This document shows positions 1 to 5,139 of a stretch of 5,139 bases of DNA, in pieces (positions within the stretch are counted from its first letter, which is position 1; each line of letters opens with the position of its first letter). Source of the stretch: Conexibacter sp. (GTDB lineage Bacteria > Actinomycetota > Thermoleophilia > Solirubrobacterales > Solirubrobacteraceae); assembly GCA_025964295.1 (NCBI GenBank), contig JAOPZD010000477.1, forward strand, positions 1-5,139, in the 5' to 3' direction. The notes under the pieces are model-generated. The model had not been told where the DNA came from and searched no databases. It was given only the letters and a program-made list of their open reading frames with translations. Position numbers and translations under genes: made by a program.

Positions 1-2614
1 CGATCGCCTCCTCCTGGCGGGTGATGTCTTGGTCGAGTGCCGTCCGGTGGGCGCGCTGCAGACGACCGGTGCTCTCGCGCTCTTGACGCATGGAGGCGAT
101 GCGTTCTTCGGCTCGCGCGATCTCTCCGTGGGCTTCGCGGACGGCTCGCTCCGCGGCAGTCGGGCCGGCGCGGTCGAGGAGGTCGAGGGCGAGTTCCTTG
201 CGGCGGCTCGGGGAGAGCATCGCTACGACGTCGTCGGCCATGGCGTCTTGGGGAGGCTCGAGTCCGGGGAGCGCACGCTCGACGGACCCGGGGGAGACGA
301 CGTAGAAGCGCGCCTGGTCACGGTGGCGGCTGAGCGCGGTGTAGCCCCATTCGCGGTACAGCTCATCCGAGCCGAGCACGAATGACCGGTCGACCGTCGC
401 GCCCTGCGCGGCGTGTGCGGTGAGGGCGTAGGCGTGGTCGAGCCAGCCGTCGTCGAGGTAGGAGGAATCGATGTCGCGGGTGGTGTCGTCGGCGAGGAGC
501 AGCGATGCGGTGCCGCGCTCCGTGTCGATCCCTACAACTTCTCCGCGCGTGCCGTTGACGACGCCGGCACGGCGATCGTTCCGGCGCGCGATCACCCGGT
601 CGCCGACAGCGAACGCCCGGGTCTCGGTGACCAGTTCCTCCTCGCCGAGTCGGCCGTCGCGGTGCATCCGCTCGCGGGCCAGCGCGTTGAGCTCCGCGAC
701 GTCCGAGCGACGGTGGGCGATCATGATCGCGTCGCCTGCGTCAGGGCGGCGGGCAGCCTCCCACCAGTCGTCGACCAGCGTCTCGCGCAGCTCGTCTGAT
801 GTCGGCCGGGCGACGAGGCGGCCATGATCTCGGTAGTCCTCCATCCACGACTGCACCTTGCCTTGTCGGAGCTGGGCAAGGGCGTCGCGATCCCAGACCT
901 CGGCCTGTCGGTGGACTTGGTGCAGCTCGATCGCTCCGAGCTCGCGGCTGAGTCGTCTGAAGGCACCGCCTGCGTCGATCTCGGGCAGCTGGCGATCGTC
1001 GCCAACGAGGATGAGCTTGGAGTCGGTGACGGCGGCGTGCTCGGCGAGCTGGTCGATCGCGCGCGAGCCGACCATCCCGGCCTCGTCGATGACGAGCACG
1101 GACCCGCTAGCAAGGCCATTGCCTTGCTCGATGTCCAGGAGCAGTCGCGCGATCGTCGTGCTGTCGATCCCGGCGAGCGTCTCCATTTCGACGGCGGCCC
1201 GCGCCGCCAGCGCGGCTCCGAAGACATGGACACCTTCGGCTTCCCACGCATCGCGTGCCACGGTGAGACCCCGCGTCTTGCCTGTCCCTGCCGCGGCGCG
1301 GACCACCTGAACGCCGTCTCCCGACGTCGTCAGCGATCGAGCCATCGCCGCCTGCTCGCCGGCGGACCCGGCGTGCCGGGCGAGCACCTCGTCGATGGCC
1401 GCACGTTCGATCTGCGCGACGCCGCTCGCGCGCCGGGCGACGGCGTGGGTGATGATCCGGTCTTCGACTGCGAGCATTTCGGGCGTCGAGTGGCGGGCGC
1501 CGCCGAGGTGCTGACGCTTGTCGCCGCGCTCGAGCTGGATGGCGTGCGAGGAGGTCAGCCAGCGGTCGGCGAGCGCTTCGAGGAGTTCGATGCTGGCGCC
1601 CTCGCGGTGGGCTTCGGCCCAGTCGCGCAGCACGTCGCGGCGGTCGAAGGTCGACGCGTTCTCCGTCACGCCGCCGGGCGCGGCGAGGTCTTCGGCGGTG
1701 GCGGCGAGGTCCGGCTCGGTCGGTCGGCCCGGTGCCTTACGGGAAAGGACAAGGTCGAGCGTGTCCTGGTCGAGGCCGAGCTCGGAGGCGCGCGCTCGCC
1801 ATTCCTCCCGGAGGCGGTTGGTAGGGACGTTGTAGTCCTTGGAGCGGCGGGTGTCGAGTGCGGCGACCTCGCGGGCGCGGCGACTGCGGCCGCCGGTGCG
1901 TGCGAGCTGTTCGGCGATCTCTTGGCTTCGCCGGGAGAAGTGCTTGAGGACTTGCTCGTCGATGCCGGAGATCTCGGCGACGCCGTTGTGGACGGGGTCC
2001 CATTCGACGCCGAGTGTCTCGGTGAGGTTCTTGCGTAGGGCGGCTTGGTAGAGGAAGCCAGCCGTGCGGGCGTGGGCGTACAGCGCCCGACCGTCGAGCG
2101 CGGTCGCGTAGCCCTCGGCGGAGGTCGTGTTGGCGACGACGCTGTGGGTGTGGAGTTGTGGGTCTCCGGCTCGTGAGGTTCGGTGCCGGAAGGCGGCAAC
2201 GGTGAGGCCGTCGCCTCGGATGCGGTGCTTGCCGGCCGGCCCTCGGCGGGTCCAGGTCGCGTTGCGCTCCAGGTAGTCGAGCGCGTCGCGCACGGCGCCG
2301 TCGTGCGCCTCGCGGACGACGGGAGACACGGTGCGATCGCCGATCCCGTAGATGACCGAGACCGACTTCGGTGCTGAGAACGTGAGGTCGTAGGCCAGCA
2401 CCTTCTTGGGCTTGGCGGTCGGCTCGGTGAGGAGGTTGAGGAACTGCTCGTCCTCGACGGCGCCGTCGAGTCCTTTGTCCTGGGCGCCGGTCCCGTGCCA
2501 CTGGCCTTGGGCTTCGCCGTGGCCGGTGTAGTAGTCGTCCTTGCCTTGGGCGACGGTGTCGATGTAGTAGCGCGGGTCGCCTTGTCCGCCGCCCACTTTT
2601 CCGATGGAGAGCAC
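1..2614 (-). CDS. MobF/TrwC-family conjugative relaxase-helicase (C-terminus outside window)
   Basis: Relaxases of this family nick one strand at oriT, stay bound to the 5' end through a tyrosine and unwind the plasmid for transfer. 871 residues are visible and run off the window without a frameshift. Relaxase domain, about residues 1-290: tyrosine pairs Y16-Y17 and Y28-Y29, and the metal-binding histidine motif HRTSRAGDPQLHTH with H144, H155 and H157, the same 11 and 2 spacing as TrwC of R388. Helicase part, RecD/TraI-like superfamily 1: Walker A AAAGTGKT (K446), Walker B VLVIDEAG (D510, E511), GDDRQLP 538-544, TAHAAQG 732-738 and YTALSR 758-763, with an SH3-like VNGTRGEV stretch before the last two. 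Residues from about 827 on are charged and probably a long helix or coiled coil. The GTG start at 2614 gives VLSIGKVG, the usual family beginning. It lacks a Shine-Dalgarno. A GTG at 2644 would add ten residues. All catalytic motifs are intact. Family certain, exact start less so. Confidence 0.97.
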   Translation of the reverse strand, partial: MLSIGKVGGGQGDPRYYIDTVAQGKDDYYTGHGEAQGQWHGTGAQDKGLDGAVEDEQFLNLLTEPTAKPKKVLAYDLTFSAPKSVSVIYGIGDRTVSPVVREAHDGAVRDALDYLERNATWTRRGPAGKHRIRGDGLTVAAFRHRTSRAGDPQLHTHSVVANTTSAEGYATALDGRALYAHARTAGFLYQAALRKNLTETLGVEWDPVHNGVAEISGIDEQVLKHFSRRSQEIAEQLARTGGRSRRAREVAALDTRRSKDYNVPTNRLREEWRARASELGLDQDTLDLVLSRKAPGRPTEPDLAATAEDLAAPGGVTENASTFDRRDVLRDWAEAHREGASIELLEALADRWLTSSHAIQLERGDKRQHLGGARHSTPEMLAVEDRIITHAVARRASGVAQIERAAIDEVLARHAGSAGEQAAMARSLTTSGDGVQVVRAAAGTGKTRGLTVARDAWEAEGVHVFGAALAARAAVEMETLAGIDSTTIARLLLDIEQGNGLASGSVLVIDEAGMVGSRAIDQLAEHAAVTDSKLILVGDDRQLPEIDAGGAFRRLSRELGAIELHQVHRQAEVWDRDALAQLRQGKVQSWMEDYRDHGRLVARPTSDELRETLVDDWWEAARRPDAGDAIMIAHRRSDVAELNALARERMHRDGRLGEEELVTETRAFAVGDRVIARRNDRRAGVVNGTRGEVVGIDTERGTASLLLADDTTRDIDSSYLDDGWLDHAYALTAHAAQGATVDRSFVLGSDELYREWGYTALSRHRDQARFYVVSPGSVERALPGLEPPQDAMADDVVAMLSPSRRKELALDLLDRAGPTAAERAVREAHGEIARAEERIASMRQERESTGRLQRAHRTALDQDITRQEEAI

Positions 2615-2719
2615 GTCACGTAGTCGACGGGGCGCCCAAAACACCCTCGGGTGATCGCACGCAGTGCAACTGTGTGCCGGTCCTGGTGGTGGGGGCCACC
2701 AGAACCTTGAGGGTGCTGC
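2612..2719 (-). other. Inverted-repeat-rich gap before the relaxase: candidate oriT or operator
   Basis: The 105 bp between the sigma-like gene and the relaxase contain four consecutive inverted repeats. They are GGGCGCCC at 2630-2637 (perfect palindrome), CACCC-TC-GGGTG at 2642-2653, GCACGCAGT-GCA-ACTGTGTGC at 2657-2677 (nine pairs including one G-T), and a longer hairpin at 2679-2706. In MobF systems the origin of transfer usually lies next to the relaxase gene, and the relaxase binds a short hairpin just 5' of the nick site. The 2657-2677 repeat has the right size for such a hairpin. I could not identify a nick sequence by similarity, and operators for a regulator or attenuation of the relaxase message are equally possible. 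The repeats are seen directly; the function is inference. Confidence 0.45.
2679..2706 (-). terminator. Hairpin just after the sigma-like gene, possible terminator or attenuator
   Basis: Arms CTGGTGG (2683-2689) and CCACCAG (2696-2702) enclose a six-base loop. After one C-A mismatch the stem continues with GGT (2679-2681) against ACC (2704-2706), giving ten pairs in total. It begins about 13 bases after the TGA of the sigma-like gene in its transcription direction. No T-run follows, so it is not a classical intrinsic terminator, though such tracts are often missing in high-GC actinobacteria. It could limit read-through into the relaxase or belong to the neighbouring repeat cluster. Confidence 0.35.
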
Positions 2720-3220
2720 TCAGTGCTGGTCGCGGACGAGCCGGAGGTGGCTGCGCGAGCGCGTGACGTGGCGGTTGACGTTGGTGAACGTGATGTCGAG
2801 GTGGGCGGCGATCTCGGTGTAGGAGAGGCCGCTGAGATGCATCAGGAAGATACGTTGGCGGTGGCTGGACATGGTGGACAGAGCGCGAAGCGCGCTGCGC
2901 GTGCTGAGCTGGGCGTCGAGCGTGAAGGCGGGCTCTTGGTCGGCGGCGAGCCTTGATACGTCGAGGTGGTACTCCTGGCGGTAGAGGCGGTAGGCCTCGC
3001 GGACGGCGACGGTGCGCAGCCACGCGAAGACGGTGGGTCCCCGGTCGGGCTGGTGGCGCATGAGCTGCAACCACGCGAAGGCGCAGGCGTCCTCGACGAG
3101 GGCGTCGCTCCCGTAGATGCGACTGCGGACGGCGGCGCGCAGCGCCACCTCGTGGGTGCGGTAGAGGTCGGCCTCGTCGCCGCGCAGCATCCGCGGCTCG
3201 GGCACGTCCTGGTGGGCCAT
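2720..3220 (-). CDS. ECF-like sigma-70 family RNA polymerase sigma factor
   Basis: A 166-residue protein built like a minimal ECF sigma factor, which would direct RNA polymerase to a small set of promoters. Residues 18-82 resemble sigma region 2 (an acidic DALVEDACAFAW helix, then VFAWLRTVAVREAYRLYRQ, matching the usual FxxWLxxIAxNxxxDxxRR pattern). After a linker, residues 107-160 resemble region 4, with the helix-turn-helix in GLSYTEIAAHLDI and a basic recognition helix ending in RHVTRSRSHLR. Length is normal to slightly short, with no extra C-terminal domain. The ATG at 3220 has AGGAG six bases upstream, which fixes the start. No anti-sigma or membrane protein is encoded beside it, so control by a classical partner is not apparent. 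It lies 105 bp upstream of the relaxase in the same direction, suggesting a role in transfer gene control (inference). A sigma-like regulator that no longer works as a true sigma factor is an alternative, since region 2 is divergent. Confidence 0.85.
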   Translation of the reverse strand: MAHQDVPEPRMLRGDEADLYRTHEVALRAAVRSRIYGSDALVEDACAFAWLQLMRHQPDRGPTVFAWLRTVAVREAYRLYRQEYHLDVSRLAADQEPAFTLDAQLSTRSALRALSTMSSHRQRIFLMHLSGLSYTEIAAHLDITFTNVNRHVTRSRSHLRLVRDQH

Positions 3221-3226
3221 CGATCT

Positions 3227-3257
3227 CTCCTGACGGTGTGGTGGGCTCGGTCAGGAG
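3227..3257 (-). promoter_or_regulatory. Ribosome binding site of the sigma-like gene inside an inverted repeat
   Basis: The Shine-Dalgarno AGGAG (3227-3231) sits six bases before the ATG of the sigma-like gene. It lies wholly within one arm of a perfect eight-base inverted repeat: in the mRNA CTCCTGAC (3257-3250), a 15-base loop, then GTCAGGAG (3234-3227). Folding would hide the ribosome binding site. The structure may regulate translation, or the repeat may be a DNA operator for a dimeric protein. Repeat and position are seen directly; the regulatory role is inference. Confidence 0.55.
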
Positions 3258-3340
3258 CCGGCCCGCCCGTCGCGCGCAGGCCGGTGATCACGGGGAGAGT
3301 TCGAGGTGCCATCGGCGAGCGTCACCGGGCGAGCACGTCG

Positions 3341-3375
3341 GGCATGCTCGGCCTCCGTGCCCGAGCCGCCATGCC
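3341..3375 (-). terminator. Hairpin after the three-gene operon, probable terminator
   Basis: Nested arms: GGCATG (3341-3346) and CTCGG (3347-3351) pair with CCGAG (3361-3365) and CATGCC (3370-3375). The loop is nine bases and one side carries a four-base CCGC bulge, so eleven pairs form in all. It begins eight bases after the stop codon of the last small gene, where a terminator is expected. No T-tract follows. The remainder of the 3221-3382 gap contains the hairpin over the next gene's ribosome binding site and no promoter I can identify with confidence. Confidence 0.45.
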
Positions 3376-3382
3376 GGCAGGT

Positions 3383-3625
3383 TCAGTGGCGCTCGAGGTC
3401 GCCGCGCAGGCGCTCGACGAGGCCGTCGGTCAGCGCGTCGAGGACGAAGCGGGCGGCCGCCCGTCCGGCGGGCGACGTGACGACGCCGTCGCGCGGCGTC
3501 ACGCCGCTCGCGACTTGGAGCGTCGCGAGCAGCTCGTCCACGGCGTCCGTGTCGCCGAGGAGCTCGAAGGTGAACCGCAGGACGGCGTGGACGTCGTCGA
3601 GGCGCGGCTGCACTGGAGCGGGCAT
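3383..3625 (-). CDS. Small unknown protein, 80 residues, third gene of micro-operon
   Basis: I do not recognise this protein. It is short and soluble, without a signal peptide or membrane segment. Residues 8-38 (LDDVHAVLRFTFELLGDT and following) and residues 52-78 (SPAGRAAARFVLDALTDGLV and following) look like two amphipathic helical stretches, joined by a GVTPRDGVVT turn. It ends in a charged ERLRGDLERH tail. The ATG at 3625 overlaps the TGA of the preceding gene as TGATG, and GAGG lies four bases upstream inside that gene, so translation is very likely coupled. The same reading frame stays open upstream to 3850, but that extension is arginine- and proline-rich out-of-frame translation of the neighbour. 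Codon use has the strong G/C third-position bias of a real gene. A small helical DNA-binding or structural accessory protein is possible, without direct evidence. Confidence 0.75.
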   Translation of the reverse strand: MPAPVQPRLDDVHAVLRFTFELLGDTDAVDELLATLQVASGVTPRDGVVTSPAGRAAARFVLDALTDGLVERLRGDLERH

Positions 3626-3852
3626 CACGCCTCGCCGTCCAGGCGCTTGAGCTCCCAGTAGACGACGAGTGTCTCGAAGTTCGCGGCGACGCGGTCGCCG
3701 TGCTCCTGGGCGCGGGCCAGCAGGTCGGGGTAGACGACGACGACGCCGGCTTCGCGTCGGAGCATGTACTCGGCCAGCAGGTCGGCGAGGATCTCGTCCT
3801 CCTCGCGCAGCTCCTCGCGCTCGACTGGGTCGTAGTAGTGGTCCTCGCACAT
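3625..3852 (-). CDS. Small acidic unknown protein, 75 residues, middle gene of micro-operon
   Basis: I do not recognise this protein. The N-terminal half is strongly acidic and helical (EREELREEDEILADLLAEYM, residues 11-30). A short hydrophobic strand follows (GVVVVYPD, 36-43), then a second helix-rich part ending in NFETLVVYWELKRLDGEA (58-75). No membrane segment or metal motif is seen. I chose the ATG at 3852 because it overlaps the stop of the preceding gene as TGATG and has GAGG seven bases upstream. A longer frame opening at 3903 would add 17 arginine- and proline-rich residues from an overlapping frame and is unlikely. The 3' end overlaps the next gene in the same TGATG way. The acidic, helical make-up would suit a protein-binding partner or a DNA mimic, but this is speculation. 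Confidence 0.75.
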   Translation of the reverse strand: MCEDHYYDPVEREELREEDEILADLLAEYMLRREAGVVVVYPDLLARAQEHGDRVAANFETLVVYWELKRLDGEA

Positions 3853-4142
3853 CACGCCACCTCGTTGTCGGGGTAGAGGTGCAGGAGCGGAACGTCGTCG
3901 CACCGGCGGGCGTGCTCGACGTAGTGGGTAACGAGGCCGAGCAGCTCGTCGTGGGAGGTGAGGCCGCGCTCGACGATGTAGGTGCGGCCGTCGCCGTTGG
4001 CCGGGGCGTCGGTGATGCGCACGACGCCGAGGACGCGCTGGCCGCGGACGATCCGCTGGCCGGTGGCTACGGAGTAGCGCGACAACTCGACCAGCGCGCC
4101 GACCGACGCGTCTTGTGGTGGTGCTGGGTGGTGATCGGGCAT
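3852..4142 (-). CDS. Small unknown protein, 96 residues, first gene of micro-operon
   Basis: I do not recognise this protein. After a proline- and histidine-rich start (MPDHHPAPPQ), residues 14-45 look like helix plus strands (VGALVELSRYSVATGQRI, then VLGVVRITD). Residues 53-60 (RTYIVERG) suggest another strand, and 62-81 (TSHDELLGLVTHYVEHARRC) a helix. Such a small mixed alpha/beta fold could be a regulatory or binding module. There is one cysteine (C81) and no evident catalytic motif. The ATG at 4142 has no Shine-Dalgarno, so the message could be leaderless or the start weak; the frame contains no better start nearby. The stop overlaps the next ATG as TGATG. It follows a 195-bp gap, so the operon promoter probably lies there. 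Confidence 0.72.
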   Translation of the reverse strand: MPDHHPAPPQDASVGALVELSRYSVATGQRIVRGQRVLGVVRITDAPANGDGRTYIVERGLTSHDELLGLVTHYVEHARRCDDVPLLHLYPDNEVA

Positions 4143-4337
4143 GGCCGACGCTTTGCGCGCCGGCGTGGGGCGGGAGCAGGTTCTTGTCCTCGGTACCTCT
4201 CCGCGAAGCCAGCGCGTCAGCGATGCGAAGCGACCCGTCTTGTCCGGACGAGGGCCGGCGACCGCCCTGAGCCGGTGTGCTTGGCTGCGGGCAGGCTCCG
4301 AATCAGCCGCCCAGTACCAACCCCATGCGCTTGCTCG
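4143..4337. other. 195-bp intergenic gap, presumed promoter region of the micro-operon
   Basis: No gene is convincing here on either strand. The gap lies between the stop of the 148-residue gene and the first small gene, so a minus-strand promoter is expected. I see no -35/-10 pair good enough to call. Minor features are a TGTCCGGACG near-palindrome at 4241-4250 and AGGGC/GCCCT arms at 4251-4255 and 4264-4268, both weak enough to be chance in such GC-rich DNA. Confidence 0.4.
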
Positions 4338-4784
4338 TCACGGCCTGGGGATGACGTGCTCTGCGATACGCCGATCCACCCGAGCGACCAAGTCCTCCGC
4401 CTCGCCCACCGTCGTCCCATCGACCCCGTCCCAGACGCCCGCGATCTTCAGCGACGTCGTGCGGCCCGAGGCTAGGTCCAGCTCGGCGCAGATGCCCGCG
4501 GCGGCCGCATCGACGACCTGGGCCTGCTGGCAGAACGTCAGCTCCGGGCCACCACCGCGGCGCTCTAGCCGTTCGACGAGCAACGCCATGATGTAGACGA
4601 GTTCCTCGGCCTGGCGCTCGATCGGGAAGCGGGCGTTGACCGACACCGTCGCGATCTCCCACACGACCACCACGACCGCGTCCATCGGACCCGGCTGGAC
4701 CACCACCTCGTAGCCGATCTCGTGGGCGAGGCAGCGGAGTCCGTCCACCACCTCGGTCGGCTGCGTGATCTGCGTCGCTCGCAT
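4338..4784 (-). CDS. Unknown protein, 148 residues
   Basis: I do not recognise this protein. The start is well supported: ATG at 4784 with GGAGG five bases upstream; the frame is open further upstream to 4847 but without a comparable ribosome binding site. Visible features are a helix around 11-24 (EVVDGLRCLAHEIG), a YEVVVQPG strand, a hydrophobic strand DAVVVVVWEI (35-44) followed by ATVSVNARFPI, a long helix RQAEELVYIMALLVERLERR (57-76), a glycine turn, then alternating alanine-rich helix and strand to the end. The regular alternation suggests a soluble alpha/beta protein. The valine run is too short, and too close to charged residues, to be a confident membrane segment. Cysteines at 18, 85 and 99 show no metal-site spacing. 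It is transcribed in the same direction as the micro-operon but separated by 195 bp. Confidence 0.8.
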   Translation of the reverse strand: MRATQITQPTEVVDGLRCLAHEIGYEVVVQPGPMDAVVVVVWEIATVSVNARFPIERQAEELVYIMALLVERLERRGGGPELTFCQQAQVVDAAAAGICAELDLASGRTTSLKIAGVWDGVDGTTVGEAEDLVARVDRRIAEHVIPRP

Positions 4785-4789
4785 CGAAG

Positions 4790-4794
4790 CCTCC
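4790..4794 (-). promoter_or_regulatory. Strong ribosome binding site for the 148-residue gene
   Basis: GGAGG lies five bases upstream of the ATG at 4784. This is the best Shine-Dalgarno in the window and decides the start over longer in-frame alternatives up to 4847. Confidence 0.8.
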
Positions 4795-4808
4795 GTGATC
4801 GGGGCGCC

Positions 4809-4889
4809 GCCCGGTGCGGCGCCGTCGCCTGGTCCACCGGCACGCACGGATGCGTGCCACCGTGGCCTTGGTCGACGGCCGCACCGGGC
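4809..4889. repeat. 81-bp imperfect palindrome between genes
   Basis: A perfect 12-base pair of arms, GCCCGGTGCGGC (4809-4820) and GCCGCACCGGGC (4878-4889), forms the base. A perfect 8-base pair, GGCACGCA (4839-4846) and TGCGTGCC (4851-4858), forms the tip around a four-base CGGA loop. Between them the two sides (4821-4838 and 4859-4877) still share CGTCG, CC, GG and CCAC blocks in the aligned reverse complement, so one long, interrupted stem is plausible. It lies 57 bases after the stop of the upstream partial gene and 24 bases before the ATG of the 148-residue gene. It could be a terminator, a 5' leader structure, a protein-binding site or the relic of a small mobile repeat. Structure is seen; role is unknown. 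Confidence 0.6.
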
Positions 4890-4946
4890 ACCCCTCGGCC
4901 TACTGGTCCTCGGGGGCCTGCTCGCGGGCGCGCGTCTGCGCCTGCG

Positions 4947-5139
4947 CTACTCGGCGTTCGCTCGTTCGACGGCCCGCTCCAGCTGGGTCATCGCCGCCGG
5001 GATCGCCGGGCGGCAGAGCTTGCGCAGCGCCTTGGCGGCGTGGTCCTTGTGGGAGGGCCAGCGGGTCGCCGGGGTGCGCTGGCTGCCGTTGATGACCAGG
5101 CGGCTGGCGTGCTGCTCGGCGGCGATCACGACGAGCGCG
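4947..5139 (-). CDS. C-terminal end of an unrecognised protein (start outside window)
   Basis: 63 residues are visible up to a TAG stop. They include HASRLVINGSQRTPATRWPS, then a basic helix-forming stretch (KDHAAKALRKLCRP) and a final helix MTQLERAVERANAE. A GTG at 5129 could serve as a start, but no Shine-Dalgarno precedes it and the frame stays open to the window edge, so I treat the gene as truncated by the window. Third-position G/C bias supports a real gene. The visible part has no motif that I can assign to a family. The basic helices could contact nucleic acid, which is speculation. Confidence 0.6.
   Translation of the reverse strand, partial: ALVVIAAEQHASRLVINGSQRTPATRWPSHKDHAAKALRKLCRPAIPAAMTQLERAVERANAE

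Noticed and set aside
824..2038. 404-codon open frame on the plus strand
   Set aside because: It is the exact antisense, codon-for-codon register, of the relaxase. Long antisense frames are routine in such GC-rich genes, and the relaxase motifs prove the minus strand codes.
1666..2619. 317-codon minus-strand frame starting near the relaxase start
   Set aside because: It is a serine-, threonine- and proline-rich out-of-frame reading of the relaxase N-terminus, where the correct frame carries the histidine triad.
3281..3328. CCGGTGA/TCACCGG inverted repeat with 34 bases between the arms
   Set aside because: Only seven bases with a long spacer; easily chance at this GC content and not aligned with a gene boundary.
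2966..3661. 231-codon plus-strand frame over the sigma-like gene and the last small gene
   Set aside because: It is antisense to two minus-strand genes with ribosome binding sites, crosses their gap and shows no domain.
3669..4475. 268-codon plus-strand frame
   Set aside because: It begins arginine-rich, changes composition over each antisense gene and lacks a recognisable fold or ribosome binding site.
4303..4884. 193-codon minus-strand frame overlapping the 148-residue gene
   Set aside because: Its product is arginine/glycine-rich and low in complexity. The alternative frame has a strong ribosome binding site and normal composition.
4809..4889. Possible integron attC site
   Set aside because: Size and imperfect pairing fit, but the conserved GTTRRRY and RYYYAAC core sites are absent and there is no integrase or cassette array.
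1..5139. tRNA, rRNA, CRISPR array or insertion sequence
   Set aside because: I saw no tRNA-like cloverleaf or TpsiC signature, no regularly spaced direct repeats, and no transposase motif or terminal repeats with target duplication.

Overview
The window is very GC-rich throughout, with strong G/C preference at third codon positions, short intergenic gaps and GTG as well as ATG starts. Together with the relaxase type this points to a high-GC actinobacterium. I cannot place it lower than that from sequence alone. All genes I can support lie on the minus strand, so the transcription order runs from high to low coordinates. The content looks like part of a conjugative plasmid or an integrated conjugative element: one clear hallmark (a MobF/TrwC relaxase-helicase), one sigma-factor-like regulator and several small accessory proteins I do not recognise. 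No coupling protein, type IV secretion, integrase or replication gene is visible.

Layout in transcription order: (a) 5139-4947, the C-terminal end of an unrecognised protein that runs off the window. (b) 4946-4785, a gap holding an 81-bp imperfect palindrome. (c) 4784-4338, an unknown 148-residue protein with a strong ribosome binding site. (d) 4337-4143, a 195-bp gap with no convincing signal. (e) 4142-3383, three tiny unknown genes of 96, 75 and 80 codons, joined by two TGATG stop/start overlaps and almost certainly one translationally coupled operon. (f) 3382-3221, a gap with a terminator-like hairpin just after the operon and an inverted repeat that encloses the ribosome binding site of the next gene. 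(g) 3220-2720, a compact ECF-like sigma-70 family factor. (h) 2719-2615, a 105-bp gap made largely of four consecutive inverted repeats, the best candidate for an oriT or operator. (i) 2614-1, the relaxase-helicase: 871 residues visible, C-terminus beyond the window.

Working model (inference): the relaxase nicks and unwinds the element at an origin probably lying just upstream of its own gene. The adjacent sigma-like factor, itself possibly under translational control by a hairpin, is placed to control relaxase or transfer-gene expression. The small coupled genes upstream may be transfer accessory or regulatory proteins, but nothing in their sequences shows this directly. The parts most worth following up are the sigma factor-hairpin cluster-relaxase arrangement and the three-gene micro-operon.
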